64,000 nt of DNA from Brachyspira aalborgi (GCF_008016455.1 NZ_SAXU01000001.1:2190423-2254422), one strand, 5' to 3'. Shown: positions 45,720 through 56,625, counted from the stretch's first letter. Made by a program: numbers and translations. Notes: a model not told the origin generated them from the sequence alone.

Positions 45720-46367
45720 ATGGAAGTAGTAATACTAAATGAAAACGGAGATAATGCGGGCAATTTAGAAATTGTTGATGAGATTTTTAAATCTGAAGTC
45801 AATAATAATCTGCTTTATGAAGCTATAAAAAACGAGCTTGCAAATAAAAGGCAGGGAACTCATTCTACGAAAACTAGAGGAGAAGTTTCAGGAGGCGGTA
45901 AAAAGCCTTGGAGACAGAAAGGAACGGGAAGAGCGAGAGCGGGTTCTACAAGGTCGCCAGTATGGGTTGGAGGCGGAAAAGCGCATACTCCAAAACCGAG
46001 AGATTATAGTTATAGATTGCCTAAAAAAGTTAAAAGAAAAGCTTTGTTGTCGGTTTTATCTTTAAAATATGGCAATAATGTTCTTAAGGTTTTTGAAGAT
46101 TTTACTTTTGACGCTCCGAAAACTAAAAGAATGGCAAGTTTTATAAGCAAGGTTAAAGAACCTAAAAGTAGGAAAGTTGCTTTTGTGGTTGGAAAAGACG
46201 AAGCTTTAGGAGATAATTATAATAAATTATTATTATCTTTGAGAAATATTAAGGATTTGAAACTTGTAAATGCCGATAGTATGGCTATTCATCCTTTATA
46301 TTATGCCGATGAAGTGTATTTTACTAAAACGGCTTTGTCTAAATTAAACAATAGGATTAAGGGTTAA
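45720..46367 (+). CDS. rplD: 50S ribosomal protein L4
   Basis: 215 residues. The extended-loop signature GGGKKPWRQKGTGRARAGSTRSP is present. L4 lines the exit tunnel and in some bacteria represses the S10 operon. The position after rplC is canonical. Confidence 0.97.
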   Translation: MEVVILNENGDNAGNLEIVDEIFKSEVNNNLLYEAIKNELANKRQGTHSTKTRGEVSGGGKKPWRQKGTGRARAGSTRSPVWVGGGKAHTPKPRDYSYRLPKKVKRKALLSVLSLKYGNNVLKVFEDFTFDAPKTKRMASFISKVKEPKSRKVAFVVGKDEALGDNYNKLLLSLRNIKDLKLVNADSMAIHPLYYADEVYFTKTALSKLNNRIKG

Positions 46368-46372
46368 AAATT

Positions 46373-46672
46373 ATGAGTATGTATTCGCTTTTAATTGAAC
46401 CTATACTTACCGAAAAGAGTAATATTTTAAGAACCGAGCCAAAAGGAACGGAAAAGAGATATTATGTATTTAAAGTAAGGCAGGATGCTAATAAATCAGA
46501 ATTAATGAAAGCGGTTGAAAAGATATTTAATGTGCATCCGCTTGATTGTAAGATAATAAATGTTAAGCCTAAAAAGAAAAATCGTAGAATGAGCAAGAGA
46601 GGATATACTCGAAGCTATAAGAAAGCGATAATAGTTCTTGATGGTAAAGAGAAAATAGATATAGTAAAATAA
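46373..46672 (+). CDS. rplW: 50S ribosomal protein L23
   Basis: 99 residues with LIEPILTEKSN at the start and INVKPKKKNRRMSKRGY. L23 sits at the tunnel exit and is a docking site for trigger factor and SRP. It starts 5 nt after rplD. Confidence 0.96.
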   Translation: MSMYSLLIEPILTEKSNILRTEPKGTEKRYYVFKVRQDANKSELMKAVEKIFNVHPLDCKIINVKPKKKNRRMSKRGYTRSYKKAIIVLDGKEKIDIVK

Positions 46673-46685
46673 TTGAGGAATAACG

Positions 46686-47522
46686 ATGGCTATTAAGAAA
46701 TTTAAACCGACAACTCCAAGTTTGCGTTATCGAACCGTAGTTGATTTTTCGGATATTACAACAAACGAGCCTTGTAAATCTTTGGTATATGGCAAAAAGC
46801 GTATAAGCGGACGCTCTTCAAACGGTCGTATAACAATGCGTCGAAGAGGTGGCGGACATAAAAAACTTTTTAGACTTATTGATTTTAGAAGAGATAAACA
46901 TGATATAGAGGCTAAAGTAATTTCGGTAGAATACGACCCAAATAGAAGCGCTTATATATCTCTTTTAAACTATACGGACGGAGAGAAAAGATATATAATT
47001 TATCCTTTAGGTTTAAACATCGGAGATAAAGTTATAAGCGGAGAGAACGCTAAAGTAAGAGTAGGTTGCAGTTTGCCTTTAAGAAAAATTCCTTTGGGAA
47101 CTATAATACATAATATAGAATTAACTCCTGGCAAAGGCGGACAGTTAGTTAGAGCGGCTGGAGGCGGAGCACAAATAACGGCTAAAAGCGGAGGTTATTG
47201 CGTAATAAGACTTCGCTCGGGAGAAGAGAGAAGAATATTAGAAAATTGTTACGCTACGATAGGACAGATTGGCAATTTAGACCATTTTAATATTACAGAT
47301 GGAAAAGCGGGAACTACAAGGCATAAAGGCAGAAGACCTAAAGTTAGAGGAGTAGTGATGAATCCAGTTGACCATCCGCATGGAGGAGGCGAAGGCAAGA
47401 GCGGACAAGGTAATCCTCATCCAGTTTCTCCTACGGGCGTTCCTACTAAAGGATATAAAACAAGAAAGAAAAATAAATATTCGGATAGATTAATAATTAA
47501 GAAAAGAGGAGGTAAAAAATAA
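46686..47522 (+). CDS. rplB: 50S ribosomal protein L2
   Basis: 278 residues with [19 protein letters not shown] and the ending segment [14 protein letters not shown], including the functionally important His. It is required for subunit joining and peptidyl transfer. The stop overlaps the rpsS start by one base. Confidence 0.98.
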   Translation: MAIKKFKPTTPSLRYRTVVDFSDITTNEPCKSLVYGKKRISGRSSNGRITMRRRGGGHKKLFRLIDFRRDKHDIEAKVISVEYDPNRSAYISLLNYTDGEKRYIIYPLGLNIGDKVISGENAKVRVGCSLPLRKIPLGTIIHNIELTPGKGGQLVRAAGGGAQITAKSGGYCVIRLRSGEERRILENCYATIGQIGNLDHFNITDGKAGTTRHKGRRPKVRGVVMNPVDHPHGGGEGKSGQGNPHPVSPTGVPTKGYKTRKKNKYSDRLIIKKRGGKK

Positions 47523-47791
47523 TGTCTCGTTCCATTAAAAAAGGACCTTTTGTTGATAAAAATCTATTTAAGAAAATACAGGCTGGGGATAATAAGCATC
47601 AAATAAAAACTTATAGTAGAGCTTCGACTATTATTCCCGAAATGATAGGTTATACTATAAATGTGCATAACGGTAAAACTTTTGTAGCCGTTTATATACA
47701 AGAAAATATGATTGGGCATAAATTGGGCGAATTTGCTCCTACTAGAACATTTCGTTCTCATGCGGGCGCCTCTAAAGTTGCTAAAAAGTAA
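47522..47791 (+). CDS. rpsS: 30S ribosomal protein S19
   Basis: 89 residues, [12 protein letters not shown] at the start and [17 protein letters not shown] near the end, both S19 hallmarks. It is a 30S head protein near the decoding site. Overlaps the rplB stop by one base. Confidence 0.97.
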   Translation: MSRSIKKGPFVDKNLFKKIQAGDNKHQIKTYSRASTIIPEMIGYTINVHNGKTFVAVYIQENMIGHKLGEFAPTRTFRSHAGASKVAKK

Positions 47792-47803
47792 GGATTTAAG
47801 ATT

Positions 47804-48208
47804 ATGGATTATAATGTAAGAGTTCGTTATTTGCGTATAGGACGCAGAAAAATTGCAAGATTGCTTCCTTTTATAAAAGGAGAATATGTTAATCATGCGA
47901 TAGCCAATTTGACGGTAATGCCTCAAATGTCTTCTATCGTTTTGAGAAAAGCGATTAAAAGCGGAATAGCAAATGCAATATTTCAATCGAGAAATATTAA
48001 TCCCGATACTTTATGGGTTAAATCGGCTTTTGTGGATAAAGCGCCAATGCTTAAAAGAATAAGAGCGGCAAGTAGAGGAAGCGCCGACCCCATATTAAAG
48101 AGACTTTCGCATATTACTATAGTATTAAGCGATGATAAAAAACCTGAAAAGAAAAAAATAAAATCTGCGGCTAAAAAAGAAGAAAGCCCAAAAACGGCGG
48201 AGGTATAA
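47804..48208 (+). CDS. rplV: 50S ribosomal protein L22
   Basis: 134 residues with RYLRIGRRKIARLLPFIKG and LKRIRAASRGSADPILKR, the tunnel-loop hairpin region. A short Lys-rich tail (KKPEKKKIKSAAKKEES) makes it about 20 residues longer than the usual L22. Confidence 0.95.
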   Translation: MDYNVRVRYLRIGRRKIARLLPFIKGEYVNHAIANLTVMPQMSSIVLRKAIKSGIANAIFQSRNINPDTLWVKSAFVDKAPMLKRIRAASRGSADPILKRLSHITIVLSDDKKPEKKKIKSAAKKEESPKTAEV

Positions 48209-48209
48209 A

Positions 48210-48947
48210 ATGGGTCAAAAGGTTAGTCCTATAGGTTTAAGACTTGGAATAAATAAAACTTGGTCAAGTAGATGGTTTGAAGACAGTAGAAGTTACGCTG
48301 ATAGTTTGCATGAAGATTTATCTATAAGACGATATATAATGAATTATTATTATAAAACTTTAAAAGAAGAGCATAAAAAAATTGGCGGCAAAAAAGACGC
48401 TTTTGACCCTGCGATATCCAATATAGAGATAGTTCGTTTTCCCGATAGAATAAATGTTTTTATAGCTACGGCAAGGGCGGGAATAGTTATAGGACCTAAA
48501 GGGCAGAGAGTCGAAATAGTTAAAAATGTTATACAGAAAATGGTAAAAAAGCCTGTTCAAGTTTCTATAAAGGAAATTAAAGACGCAGAATTAGATGCCA
48601 CTTTAGCAGCTCAAAATGTAGCTCGTCAATTAGAAATGCGCGTAGCTTTTAGAAGAGCTATGAAAGGCGTTATAACTCAAGCAATGAAAAAAGGTGCTAA
48701 AGGTATTAAAGTCATGTGTTCGGGCAGATTGGCTGGAGCGGATATAGCAAGAACGGAACAATATAAAAACGGCTCAGTGCCTTTGCATACTTTAAGAGCG
48801 AATATAGATTATGGAACGGCTGAAGCTTCCACAACTTTCGGCATAATTGGAGTGAAAGTTTGGATATATAAAGGCGAAATTCTTGATAAAAGAGAACAGA
48901 AACAGGATGACGCAGGCGAAGTTATCAGTTCTAAAGGAGATAGATAA
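48210..48947 (+). CDS. rpsC: 30S ribosomal protein S3
   Basis: 245 residues with a KH domain ([20 protein letters not shown] loop) and a C-terminal domain with [12 protein letters not shown]. It forms part of the mRNA entry channel. It starts one base after the rplV stop. Confidence 0.97.
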   Translation: MGQKVSPIGLRLGINKTWSSRWFEDSRSYADSLHEDLSIRRYIMNYYYKTLKEEHKKIGGKKDAFDPAISNIEIVRFPDRINVFIATARAGIVIGPKGQRVEIVKNVIQKMVKKPVQVSIKEIKDAELDATLAAQNVARQLEMRVAFRRAMKGVITQAMKKGAKGIKVMCSGRLAGADIARTEQYKNGSVPLHTLRANIDYGTAEASTTFGIIGVKVWIYKGEILDKREQKQDDAGEVISSKGDR

Positions 48948-49360
48948 TGTTACAACCTTCAAGAACGAAGTATAGAAAACAACATAGAGGCAGAATGAAA
49001 GGAAACTCTAAAAGAGGAAGTAATTTAACTTTTGGAGATTACGGTTTAATGGCTTTAGAGCCAGTATGGTTAACGGATAGACAGATTGAAGCGGCTCGTA
49101 TAGCGATTTCAAGGCATGTAAAACGAGTCGGTAAAATGTGGATAAAAGTTTTTCCCGATAAACCTTATACTAAAAAACCAGCGGAAACAAGAATGGGAAA
49201 GGGCAAAGGAAATGTCGAATATTGGGTAGCCGTTGTAAAACCTGGAAAGGTTATATTTGAAATAGCGGGAGTTCCCGAAGAATTAGCTCAATCGGCTTTT
49301 AGATTGGCTGGATTTAAACTTCCAATAAAAACGAAGTTTATTAAGAGGGAGGCTATATAA
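48947..49360 (+). CDS. rplP: 50S ribosomal protein L16
   Basis: 137 residues with [19 protein letters not shown] and [19 protein letters not shown], characteristic of L16, which contacts the A-site tRNA. Start and stop overlap both neighbours by one base. Confidence 0.97.
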   Translation: MLQPSRTKYRKQHRGRMKGNSKRGSNLTFGDYGLMALEPVWLTDRQIEAARIAISRHVKRVGKMWIKVFPDKPYTKKPAETRMGKGKGNVEYWVAVVKPGKVIFEIAGVPEELAQSAFRLAGFKLPIKTKFIKREAI

Positions 49361-49563
49361 TGGCTAAAAATAAAGATTATAAGTCGTTAGGTTTGGAAGA
49401 ACTTAAAAGCGAACTTTTAAAATTAGAGAAGGAATATCAAGAACATAGATTTGAAAAAGTTGTAGGCGATGCAAGACAAACTCATCAGCTAAAAAAATCT
49501 CGTAAGGATATAGCTAAAGTTAAAACTTTTATTCGCCAATATGAACTTGGTATTAAAAAATAG
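49360..49563 (+). CDS. rpmC: 50S ribosomal protein L29
   Basis: 67 residues, helical, with LGLEELKSELLKLEKEYQEHRF and the C-terminal IAKVKTFIRQ pattern of L29. It sits near the tunnel exit with L23. Overlaps rplP by one base. Confidence 0.95.
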   Translation: MAKNKDYKSLGLEELKSELLKLEKEYQEHRFEKVVGDARQTHQLKKSRKDIAKVKTFIRQYELGIKK

Positions 49564-49577
49564 TAGAGGGTATTATT

Positions 49578-49940
49578 GTGGAAAGCAAAACAAAAAAATA
49601 TAAAAGAGAGCTTGAAGGAATCGTAGTTTCTGATAAAATGGATAAAACGGTAGTTATCAAAGTTGAAATAAGGCAGAAACATCCTCTTTACGGCAAAACG
49701 ATAAGCAAAAATAAACGCTATAAAGTTCATGATGAAAAGAACGAATGCGCCGAAGGAGATTTGATTAGAGTGATAGAATGCAGACCTATAAGCAAAGATA
49801 AAAAATTTAGATTGATAAAGATATTAAAGAAAGCCGAACGCGTGGAAAAAGATTCTATGGATAGCGAAGTAGAGAGCGTTCTAAAAAGAGAAAAGCATGC
49901 TCCAGAAATGAGTATGGCTCAAACGGTTGAAGGAGAGTAA
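49578..49940 (+). CDS. rpsQ: 30S ribosomal protein S17, C-terminally extended
   Basis: 120 residues starting at GTG. The OB-fold core has [17 protein letters not shown], the [10 protein letters not shown] segment and [16 protein letters not shown]. The core ends near residue 85. A further ~30 charged residues ([18 protein letters not shown]...) extend beyond the usual S17. Confidence 0.95.
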   Translation: MESKTKKYKRELEGIVVSDKMDKTVVIKVEIRQKHPLYGKTISKNKRYKVHDEKNECAEGDLIRVIECRPISKDKKFRLIKILKKAERVEKDSMDSEVESVLKREKHAPEMSMAQTVEGE

Positions 49941-49942
49941 AT

Positions 49943-50311
49943 ATGATACAAACGCCAACCACTCTTAATGTAGCCGATAATACCGGCGTAAAGAAATTAA
50001 AATGTATTAAAGTTTTGGGCGGAAGCAGACGCAGATACGCCACTTTGGGAGATATAATAGTTTGTTCCGTTACAGATATTATACCGACTTGTTCTATAGA
50101 AAAAGGAAAAGTTGTAAAAGCCGTTATAGTTAGAGTAAAAAAAGAAGTTAGAAGAAATGACGGTTCATACATACGATTTGACGAGAATGCGGCGGTTATA
50201 GTGGACGATAAAAAAGAACCAAGAGGCAAACGCATATTTGGTCCCGTAGCGCGAGAGTTGAGAGATAAAGGCTTTATGAAAATAGTATCGCTTGCTCCTG
50301 AAGTAATATAA
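49943..50311 (+). CDS. rplN: 50S ribosomal protein L14
   Basis: 122 residues, [19 protein letters not shown] at the start and [16 protein letters not shown] in the middle, both L14 signatures. It lies at the subunit interface. Starts 2 nt after rpsQ. Confidence 0.97.
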   Translation: MIQTPTTLNVADNTGVKKLKCIKVLGGSRRRYATLGDIIVCSVTDIIPTCSIEKGKVVKAVIVRVKKEVRRNDGSYIRFDENAAVIVDDKKEPRGKRIFGPVARELRDKGFMKIVSLAPEVI

Positions 50312-50334
50312 ATGGTATGTAGAGGTTAATTATA

Positions 50335-50676
50335 ATGATAAAGAAATTGAATTTAAGCAATACAAAATATAGAGTTAAAAAAGGAGATACGGTTGAGGTT
50401 ATAACGGGAGAGCATAGCGGAAAAAGAGGCGAAGTTCTTTCAATCGATAGAGCAGCGGGCAGAGTTCTTGTAAAAGATGTAAATATGATAAAAAAAACGA
50501 TGCCTAAATCTCAAGAAAACCAAAAAGGCGGCATAGTGGAAAGAGAGGCTTCTATACATATATCAAATGTAATGGTAGTCGATAAATCTGGAAAAGCTTC
50601 AAGAATAGGTATGAAAAATGTAGATGGAAAATTAAAAAGATATTCCAAAAAATCGGGAGAGGTTCTTGATAAATAG
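50335..50676 (+). CDS. rplX: 50S ribosomal protein L24
   Basis: 113 residues with the KOW motif [20 protein letters not shown] and later [16 protein letters not shown]. It is an early 50S assembly protein. Confidence 0.96.
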   Translation: MIKKLNLSNTKYRVKKGDTVEVITGEHSGKRGEVLSIDRAAGRVLVKDVNMIKKTMPKSQENQKGGIVEREASIHISNVMVVDKSGKASRIGMKNVDGKLKRYSKKSGEVLDK

Positions 50677-50687
50677 AGGTAATAATT

Positions 50688-51251
50688 ATGTCAGTATTAA
50701 AAGATAGATACGAAAAAGAAATTAAACAGTCTATGTTAAAAGATATGAATCTTAATTCTATTATGGCTGTTCCTAAAATAGAAAAGATAATTATCAATAT
50801 GGGAATAAGCATGGCTGTTTCGGATAAAAAATATGTCGATTCCGCGGTTGAAGAACTTACTCAAATAGCGGGGCAGAGAGCGATTATTACGAGGGCAAAA
50901 AAATCCATAGCAAATTTTAAATTGCGACAGGGAATGCCGATTGGATGCAGAGTAACTTTAAGAGGCGAGAGAATGTATGATTTTTTAGAAAGACTCATAT
51001 TTATAGCTTTGCCTAGAGTTAGAGACTTTCAAGGAATTCCAAGAAGAGGATTTGATGGAAACGGTAATTATAATTTGGGTATAAAAGAGCATATTATATT
51101 CCCAGAGATAAGTTTTGATAAAACGGATGCCGTAAAAGGCTTAAATATAACTATAGTAACCACCGCAGATAATGACGATATGGCAAGAGTTCTATTAGAA
51201 AGAGTAGGTTTGCCGTTTCGCGCTGCGCCTAAAAGTCAGGAGAATAAATAA
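50688..51251 (+). CDS. rplE: 50S ribosomal protein L5
   Basis: 187 residues with [32 protein letters not shown] and the [18 protein letters not shown] segment. It binds 5S rRNA and P-site tRNA. It overlaps rpsN by one base. Confidence 0.97.
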   Translation: MSVLKDRYEKEIKQSMLKDMNLNSIMAVPKIEKIIINMGISMAVSDKKYVDSAVEELTQIAGQRAIITRAKKSIANFKLRQGMPIGCRVTLRGERMYDFLERLIFIALPRVRDFQGIPRRGFDGNGNYNLGIKEHIIFPEISFDKTDAVKGLNITIVTTADNDDMARVLLERVGLPFRAAPKSQENK

Positions 51252-51436
51252 TGGCTAGATTAGCGCTTAAAGTTAAAGCTACAAAAAAACAAAAATATAA
51301 AACGAGACAATATAATCGTTGTCCTATATGCGGAAGACCGCGAGCTTATATAAGACAATATAAAATGTGCAGAATATGTTTTAGAGATTTAGCTAATAAA
51401 GGTTTAATTCCAGGCGTGACTAAATCGAGTTGGTAA
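51251..51436 (+). CDS. rpsN: 30S ribosomal protein S14, zinc-binding type
   Basis: 61 residues with two CxxC pairs (CPICGRP and CRICF), the zinc-binding short form of S14 (type Z), and the ending [10 protein letters not shown]. Zinc binding is known for this form. Confidence 0.96.
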   Translation: MARLALKVKATKKQKYKTRQYNRCPICGRPRAYIRQYKMCRICFRDLANKGLIPGVTKSSW

Positions 51437-51460
51437 TTTTTGGAGTTAAGGAGATTATAA

Positions 51461-51862
51461 ATGAGTGTGCATGACCCTATAGCGGACGCTTTAACCGTTA
51501 TCAGAAACGGTTGCAGAGCTAAAAAAGAAAATGTGACTATACCGTTTTCTAAAAAAATGGAAAATATACTTGAAATTTTGAAGAAAGAAGGTTATATTAA
51601 CGACTTTAATAAAGTTGAAGTAAAGAATAAGAATTTCTTTCGTATTGAAATAGACTTAAAATATTATGAAGGAAGTTCTGTAATAGAAGGAATACAAAGA
51701 GTATCAACGCCGGGACTTAGAGTTTATACTTCGGTAGATACAATACCTCAAGTAAAAAACGGTTTTGGAATATCCGTAATATCAACAAGCAAAGGAGTTA
51801 TGACGGATAAACAGGCGAGAAAAGAAAATGTCGGCGGCGAAGTTTTATGCTATGTATGGTAA
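51461..51862 (+). CDS. rpsH: 30S ribosomal protein S8
   Basis: 133 residues with HDPIADALTVIRNG and the C-terminal ISTSKGVMTDKQARKENVGGE plus CYVW ending. It binds the central domain of 16S rRNA and is the classical repressor of the spc operon in enteric bacteria. Confidence 0.97.
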   Translation: MSVHDPIADALTVIRNGCRAKKENVTIPFSKKMENILEILKKEGYINDFNKVEVKNKNFFRIEIDLKYYEGSSVIEGIQRVSTPGLRVYTSVDTIPQVKNGFGISVISTSKGVMTDKQARKENVGGEVLCYVW

Positions 51863-51877
51863 TGAGAGGATATTATA

Positions 51878-52450
51878 ATGAGTAGATTGGCAAATAAACC
51901 TATACAGATTCCAGCGGGAGTCGATGTTAAAATTAACGGACATAAAATAACCGTTAAAGGCAAAAGAGGGGAGTTGACAAAAGATTTTTTTGATTATATA
52001 ATATTTGAACTTGAAGGCAACGCTCTTTGGATTAAACCTCCTAAAATTGAAAGCGATAATGAAAAAGCCATTAAAGAAAATAAGGCTAAATATTCCGCTC
52101 AATTAGGTTTGGTATGGAAACTTATATATAATATGATTGAAGGCGTTAATTCGGGTTATAAAAAGGTTTTGCAATTAGAAGGCACAGGATATCGTTCTAA
52201 TGTTCAGGGTAATATTATAACTCTGCAATTAGGTTTTTCAAACGATGTTAAAATGAAAATACCCGAAGGCATAAAAGTTACTGTAGAAAAGGATACAAAA
52301 ATTATTATAGAAGGAAACGATAAAGAACAAGTTGGGGAGCTTGCTATGAATATTAAAAAGAAAAGACCTGTCGAGCCTTATAAAGGAAAAGGCGTTAGAT
52401 TTGAAGGCGAATATATAAAACATAAAGAAAGCAAAAAAGCCGCTAAATAA
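51878..52450 (+). CDS. rplF: 50S ribosomal protein L6
   Basis: 190 residues with [16 protein letters not shown] at the start and [19 protein letters not shown] near the end, the L6 signature. It lies near the factor-binding site. Confidence 0.96.
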   Translation: MSRLANKPIQIPAGVDVKINGHKITVKGKRGELTKDFFDYIIFELEGNALWIKPPKIESDNEKAIKENKAKYSAQLGLVWKLIYNMIEGVNSGYKKVLQLEGTGYRSNVQGNIITLQLGFSNDVKMKIPEGIKVTVEKDTKIIIEGNDKEQVGELAMNIKKKRPVEPYKGKGVRFEGEYIKHKESKKAAK

Positions 52451-52460
52451 GGGAGAAATT

Positions 52461-52817
52461 ATGGGTTTAAGAGAAAAGATTAAATCTCAAAGAGAAAGAA
52501 GAAAGAGAAGCATTCGCATAAAGATAGAGGGAACTGCAGAGCGTCCAAGACTTACGGTTTATAAGAGCCTTAAATATATATCGGCTCAAATCGTAGACGA
52601 TAGCAAAGGCATAACATTAGCGTCCGCTTCTTCGCAAGAAAAAGATATTAAAAGCGGTAAAAATATAGATGTGGCAAAAGAAATAGGCAAAACTTTAGCT
52701 TCAAGGGCGAAAGATAAAAATATAAACGAAGTCGTATTTGACAGAAACGGATATATATATCATGGAAAAGTAAAATCTTTAGCCGATGGAGCTAGAGAAG
52801 CGGGATTAAAATTTTAA
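52461..52817 (+). CDS. rplR: 50S ribosomal protein L18
   Basis: 118 residues with [19 protein letters not shown] and [24 protein letters not shown]. It binds 5S rRNA with L5 and L25-type proteins. Confidence 0.96.
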   Translation: MGLREKIKSQRERRKRSIRIKIEGTAERPRLTVYKSLKYISAQIVDDSKGITLASASSQEKDIKSGKNIDVAKEIGKTLASRAKDKNINEVVFDRNGYIYHGKVKSLADGAREAGLKF

Positions 52818-52831
52818 GGAGCGGATTTTTA

Positions 52832-53347
52832 ATGAGCAATAATCATCATAACGAAGAAAAAAATATGTATGAAGAGCGTCTTATAACTCTTAACAGAGTC
52901 GCTAAAGTTATGAAAGGCGGAAGAAGATTTAGATTTGCCGCTTTGATGGTTTTGGGAGATAAAAAAGGACATGTAGGATTGGGATATGGTAAAGCTAACG
53001 AAGTTCCAGACGCTATTAGAAAAGCTATAGAACAGGCTAAAAAAAATATGATAGAAGTTAATTTGAAAGGCGAGACTATACCTCATAACACCGTTGGAAT
53101 ATTTAGAAGCAGTAGAATAATTATGAAACCAGCATCTAAAGGAACGGGAGTTATTTCAGGCGGTCCCGCTAGAGCGGTATTTGAATTGGTTGGAGTTAAA
53201 AATATACTTTCAAAATCTCTTGGAAATAATAACGCTATGAATTTGGCTAAAGCCGCTTTTGAAGGACTTAAATCTTTGAAAACCGTAGAGCAGATGGCTA
53301 ATAAGAGAGGCGTTAGTATAGAACAAATTTATGGGAAGGTGGAATAA
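52832..53347 (+). CDS. rpsE: 30S ribosomal protein S5
   Basis: 171 residues with [19 protein letters not shown] and [18 protein letters not shown] (dsRNA-binding-like domain), then [16 protein letters not shown]. It is important for decoding accuracy. Its stop is directly followed by rpmD. Confidence 0.97.
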   Translation: MSNNHHNEEKNMYEERLITLNRVAKVMKGGRRFRFAALMVLGDKKGHVGLGYGKANEVPDAIRKAIEQAKKNMIEVNLKGETIPHNTVGIFRSSRIIMKPASKGTGVISGGPARAVFELVGVKNILSKSLGNNNAMNLAKAAFEGLKSLKTVEQMANKRGVSIEQIYGKVE

Positions 53348-53527
53348 ATGTCTAAAGTTATTATAAAATTAGTTAAATCTCCCATAGGGTATGAAAAATC
53401 TCAAAGAGATACAGTTGTAGCTTTGGGATTTAAAAAGAGAAGAAGAATAGTCGAGCATGAAGCCACTCCTCAAATAAAAGGAATGATAAATAAAATTTCG
53501 CATCTTCTTAAAGTGGAATATAAGTGA
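53348..53527 (+). CDS. rpmD: 50S ribosomal protein L30
   Basis: 59 residues, [19 protein letters not shown] at the start, then [19 protein letters not shown] and [12 protein letters not shown], the L30 pattern. The ATG directly follows the rpsE stop, so translation is coupled. It is easy to miss because of its length. Confidence 0.96.
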   Translation: MSKVIIKLVKSPIGYEKSQRDTVVALGFKKRRRIVEHEATPQIKGMINKISHLLKVEYK

Positions 53528-53538
53528 GGTTTGTATAA

Positions 53539-54030
53539 ATGGCACAGGAAAATACAAAAATATTAAGCGCTCCAAAAGGCTCAAGCAAGAAAAAGCATAG
53601 GGTAGGACGCGGACAAGGTTCTGGTTGGGGATGCACGGCAGGAAGAGGAGATAAAGGCGCTCAATCTCGAGCTGGTTATAGCAGAAGAGCGGGTTTTGAA
53701 GGTGGACAGATGCCTTTGCATAGAAGAATTCCAAAAAGCGGTTTTAATAATTCGGCTTTTAAAAAGTCGGTAAATATTATTAATGTAGGCGAATTGGATT
53801 CTATAGGCTCTAATGAAATATCGCGAGAGACTTTATTAAAGTTGGGTTATTTATCTTCTAAAAGAGATTATATAAAACTTCTCTCTATGGGAGAGGTTAA
53901 AAACGCCGTTAATATTACCGTTGATATAGCAAGTAAAAAGGCTATAGAAAAGATTGAAAAATCGGGCGGTAAGGTTATAATAAACGAGCGTAAAAAATAT
54001 GTTAGAGAGAAAAAAGATATTAAATCTTAA
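53539..54030 (+). CDS. rplO: 50S ribosomal protein L15
   Basis: 163 residues. The N-terminal Gly/Arg-rich RNA-binding segment has KKKHRVGRGQGSGWG, then GFEGGQMPLHRRIPKSGF, and a globular C-terminal part with an 18-residue Lys-rich tail. The position before secY is canonical. Confidence 0.96.
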   Translation: MAQENTKILSAPKGSSKKKHRVGRGQGSGWGCTAGRGDKGAQSRAGYSRRAGFEGGQMPLHRRIPKSGFNNSAFKKSVNIINVGELDSIGSNEISRETLLKLGYLSSKRDYIKLLSMGEVKNAVNITVDIASKKAIEKIEKSGGKVIINERKKYVREKKDIKS

Positions 54031-54042
54031 TAGGGTAATTAA

Positions 54043-55383
54043 ATGTTTAAATCATTAACTAATATATTTAGAGTGCAGGAATTAAGAGACAGAATTTTAT
54101 ATACTGTTATGGCTATTTTGGTTTATAGAATAGGAAGCCATATACCTACTCCTGGAATAGACCCGACTGCTCTTTTAGAATTTCTATCTTCAGCTCAAGG
54201 CGGAGGCGGACTCTTGACTATTATGGATTTATTTTCAGGCGGAGCTTTATTTAGATTTTCAATATTAGCTTTGGGAATTATGCCTTATATATCCGCTTCT
54301 ATTATTATGCAACTTCTTGGAGTAGTTATTCCCGCTTTAGAGAGAATGCAAAAAGAAGGAGAAAGCGGAAGAAAGAAAATAAATCAATATGTTAGATATT
54401 TAGCTTTAGTTCTTTGTATAATACAATCGGCTGCTATGGCAAGTTGGATTCAGAGCATAAATGAAGGCGCTATGATATATATGAATCCTGGATTAGGTTT
54501 TGTTCTTATAGTTGTCGCTACCGCTACCGCTGGAACTATGTTTTTAATGTGGCTTGGAGACCAAATTACAGAAAGAGGACTTGGAAACGGAATTTCGGTT
54601 ATAATATTTGCTGGAATTGTCGCTCGTATTCCCGCTGGCGTTTACGATATGATTCAGAAAAAAGATAGCGAATATTTGAATTCTTTAGTTATAGTTCTTT
54701 TCTTTATAATATTTGCCATAGTTATTTTTTGCGTAGTTTATGAAGAAAGCGGACAGAGAAGGATTCCTGTTCAATACGCTAAAAGAGTGGTTGGAAGAAA
54801 GGTTTTTGGCGCTCAATCAACTCATATACCTTTTAAGATTAATCCATCTGGAGTTATACCTATAATATTTGCTTCGGCGTTAATGGCAATTCCCGCTCAA
54901 ATAGCGAGTTTGACTAGAGGAATTCAATGGAGATGGCTTGATGCTTTGCTTAGATTTTTCTCTTATGGAAGTTGGGCTTATATAATTTTGTATTGTTTGC
55001 TCGTTATAATGTTCGCTTATGTATATACTTCGGTGCAATTTAATCCAGACGATATAGCGGAAAATTTGAAAAAGCAAGGCGGTTTTATACCGGGTTATAG
55101 ACCTGGAACTCAAACGGCAGAATATCTTAAAACGGTATTGGGAAGAATAACTATAGGAGGCTCTATATTTTTAGCTGCTATAGCGGTATTTCCTGACCTT
55201 ATGTCGAAGATTCCGATATTTGCTCCTTTTAAGGGAAGTAATAATTCATTGGTTTATTTAATGGGCGGAACTTCCGTAATGATTAGCGTAAGCGTTGCTG
55301 TTGAGTTATTAAAACAAATTGAGTCATATTTGCAAATGCATAATTATGACGGAATATTAAAAAAATCTAAAGTGCGAAGGTAA
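54043..55383 (+). CDS. secY: Preprotein translocase subunit SecY
   Basis: 446 residues with ten membrane segments. RIGSHIPTPGID near the start, GGALFRFSILALGIMPYISASI and GYRPGTQTAEYL are SecY landmarks. It forms the Sec channel in the inner membrane. infA begins 3 nt after it. The adk and map genes often found at this point are absent. Confidence 0.97.
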   Translation: MFKSLTNIFRVQELRDRILYTVMAILVYRIGSHIPTPGIDPTALLEFLSSAQGGGGLLTIMDLFSGGALFRFSILALGIMPYISASIIMQLLGVVIPALERMQKEGESGRKKINQYVRYLALVLCIIQSAAMASWIQSINEGAMIYMNPGLGFVLIVVATATAGTMFLMWLGDQITERGLGNGISVIIFAGIVARIPAGVYDMIQKKDSEYLNSLVIVLFFIIFAIVIFCVVYEESGQRRIPVQYAKRVVGRKVFGAQSTHIPFKINPSGVIPIIFASALMAIPAQIASLTRGIQWRWLDALLRFFSYGSWAYIILYCLLVIMFAYVYTSVQFNPDDIAENLKKQGGFIPGYRPGTQTAEYLKTVLGRITIGGSIFLAAIAVFPDLMSKIPIFAPFKGSNNSLVYLMGGTSVMISVSVAVELLKQIESYLQMHNYDGILKKSKVRR

Positions 55384-55386
55384 ATT

Positions 55387-55605
55387 ATGGCTGAAAAAGA
55401 AACTATTGAAGTTGAGGGAATTGTAGTAGAGCCTTTGCCAAACGCTACTTTTAGAGTTGAGCTTGAAAACGGGCATAAAATATTGGCTCATATATCTGGG
55501 AAAATGCGTATGAATTTTATTCGTATTCTTCCAGGCGATAAGGTGACTATAGAGATGTCTCCCTATGATTTAACAAAGGGAAGAATAATTTATCGTTATA
55601 AGTAA
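55387..55605 (+). CDS. infA: Translation initiation factor IF-1
   Basis: 72 residues, S1-type OB fold: [38 protein letters not shown] and the ending [12 protein letters not shown]. It blocks the A site during initiation. It directly follows secY. Confidence 0.97.
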   Translation: MAEKETIEVEGIVVEPLPNATFRVELENGHKILAHISGKMRMNFIRILPGDKVTIEMSPYDLTKGRIIYRYK

Positions 55606-55625
55606 ATAAACGGAGAATAATTATA

Positions 55626-55742
55626 ATGAAAGTAAAAAGTTCGATAAAAAAACGATGTAATGATTGCCAAATTGTTAAGAGAAAAGGCATTATTAGAGTT
55701 ATATGTAAAAAAAATCCAAGACATAAACAAAAACAAAAATAA
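55626..55742 (+). CDS. rpmJ: 50S ribosomal protein L36
   Basis: 38 residues with the zinc-type pattern [10 protein letters not shown], then [13 protein letters not shown] (C-x2-C...C-x4-H). The usual place, between infA and rpsM. It has a good ribosome site (GGAG). Confidence 0.95.
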   Translation: MKVKSSIKKRCNDCQIVKRKGIIRVICKKNPRHKQKQK

Positions 55743-55775
55743 TTTTTAAGGAAGTTTTTAATAAGGAGAAAATAA

Positions 55776-56165
55776 ATGGCTCGATTAATGGGTGTTGAAA
55801 TAAGAAATAATAAAAGAATAGAGATAGCGCTTACCGACATATACGGAATAGGAAGAACTTTAGCTCATGTAATATGCGATAAGGCTAATATAGATTATTC
55901 CGTTAAGGCTAAAGATTTGACTGACGCTCAAATTACAGCTTTAAGAGATGCTATAGAATCGACTACTAAAGTTGAAGGCGATTTGAGAACGGAATTATTT
56001 AATAATATAAAACGATTAAAAGATATTCACTCTTATAGAGGAATGCGACATATTAAGAGGCTTCCCGTAAGAGGACAGAGGACGAGAACAAATTCAAGAA
56101 ATGCAAGAGGCGGAGGAGCCAGAAAAGCTATAGCGGGCAAGAAAAAAGCTCCTGGTAAGAAATAA
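55776..56165 (+). CDS. rpsM: 30S ribosomal protein S13
   Basis: 129 residues with MARLMGVEIRNNKRIEIALT, YGIGRTLAHVI and the basic tail RGMRHIKRLPVRGQRTRTNS. It makes inter-subunit bridges. Good ribosome site (AAGGAG). Confidence 0.97.
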   Translation: MARLMGVEIRNNKRIEIALTDIYGIGRTLAHVICDKANIDYSVKAKDLTDAQITALRDAIESTTKVEGDLRTELFNNIKRLKDIHSYRGMRHIKRLPVRGQRTRTNSRNARGGGARKAIAGKKKAPGKK

Positions 56166-56186
56166 TTTTAATGGAGGAACAATTTA

Positions 56187-56597
56187 GTGGCAACTCAAAG
56201 AGTTAAAAAAACTGTAAAAGATAAAAAAGTTAAAAGAGATAAAAAGGTAGAGGCTTTTGGAATAGTGCATATAAAAGCTAGTTTTAATAATACTATAGTT
56301 ACAATAACCGACCGTAATGGCAATACTTTATCATGGGCAAGCGCTGGTTTGGATGGAGATTATAAAAGCAGTAAAAAATCCACTCCGTTTGCCGCTCAAA
56401 TTGCAAGCGAAAAAGCTTCTAAAAAAGCTTTTGAAATGGGCGTTCGCGAGGTTGATGTGTATGTAAAAGGTCCTGGTATGGGCAGAGAAAGTTCTATAAG
56501 AGCCGTTGAATCTTCGGGTTTAAAGGTCAAACTTATTAAAGATGTTACTCCGATGCCTCATAACGGATGTCGTCCGAAAAAGAGAAGAAGAATATAA
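56187..56597 (+). CDS. rpsK: 30S ribosomal protein S11
   Basis: 136 residues, GTG start. [56 protein letters not shown] and the ending [15 protein letters not shown] are S11 signatures. It lines the mRNA exit. Confidence 0.97.
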   Translation: MATQRVKKTVKDKKVKRDKKVEAFGIVHIKASFNNTIVTITDRNGNTLSWASAGLDGDYKSSKKSTPFAAQIASEKASKKAFEMGVREVDVYVKGPGMGRESSIRAVESSGLKVKLIKDVTPMPHNGCRPKKRRRI

Positions 56598-56625
56598 TTG
56601 CGCTATAAATAGGAGTTAATAAATT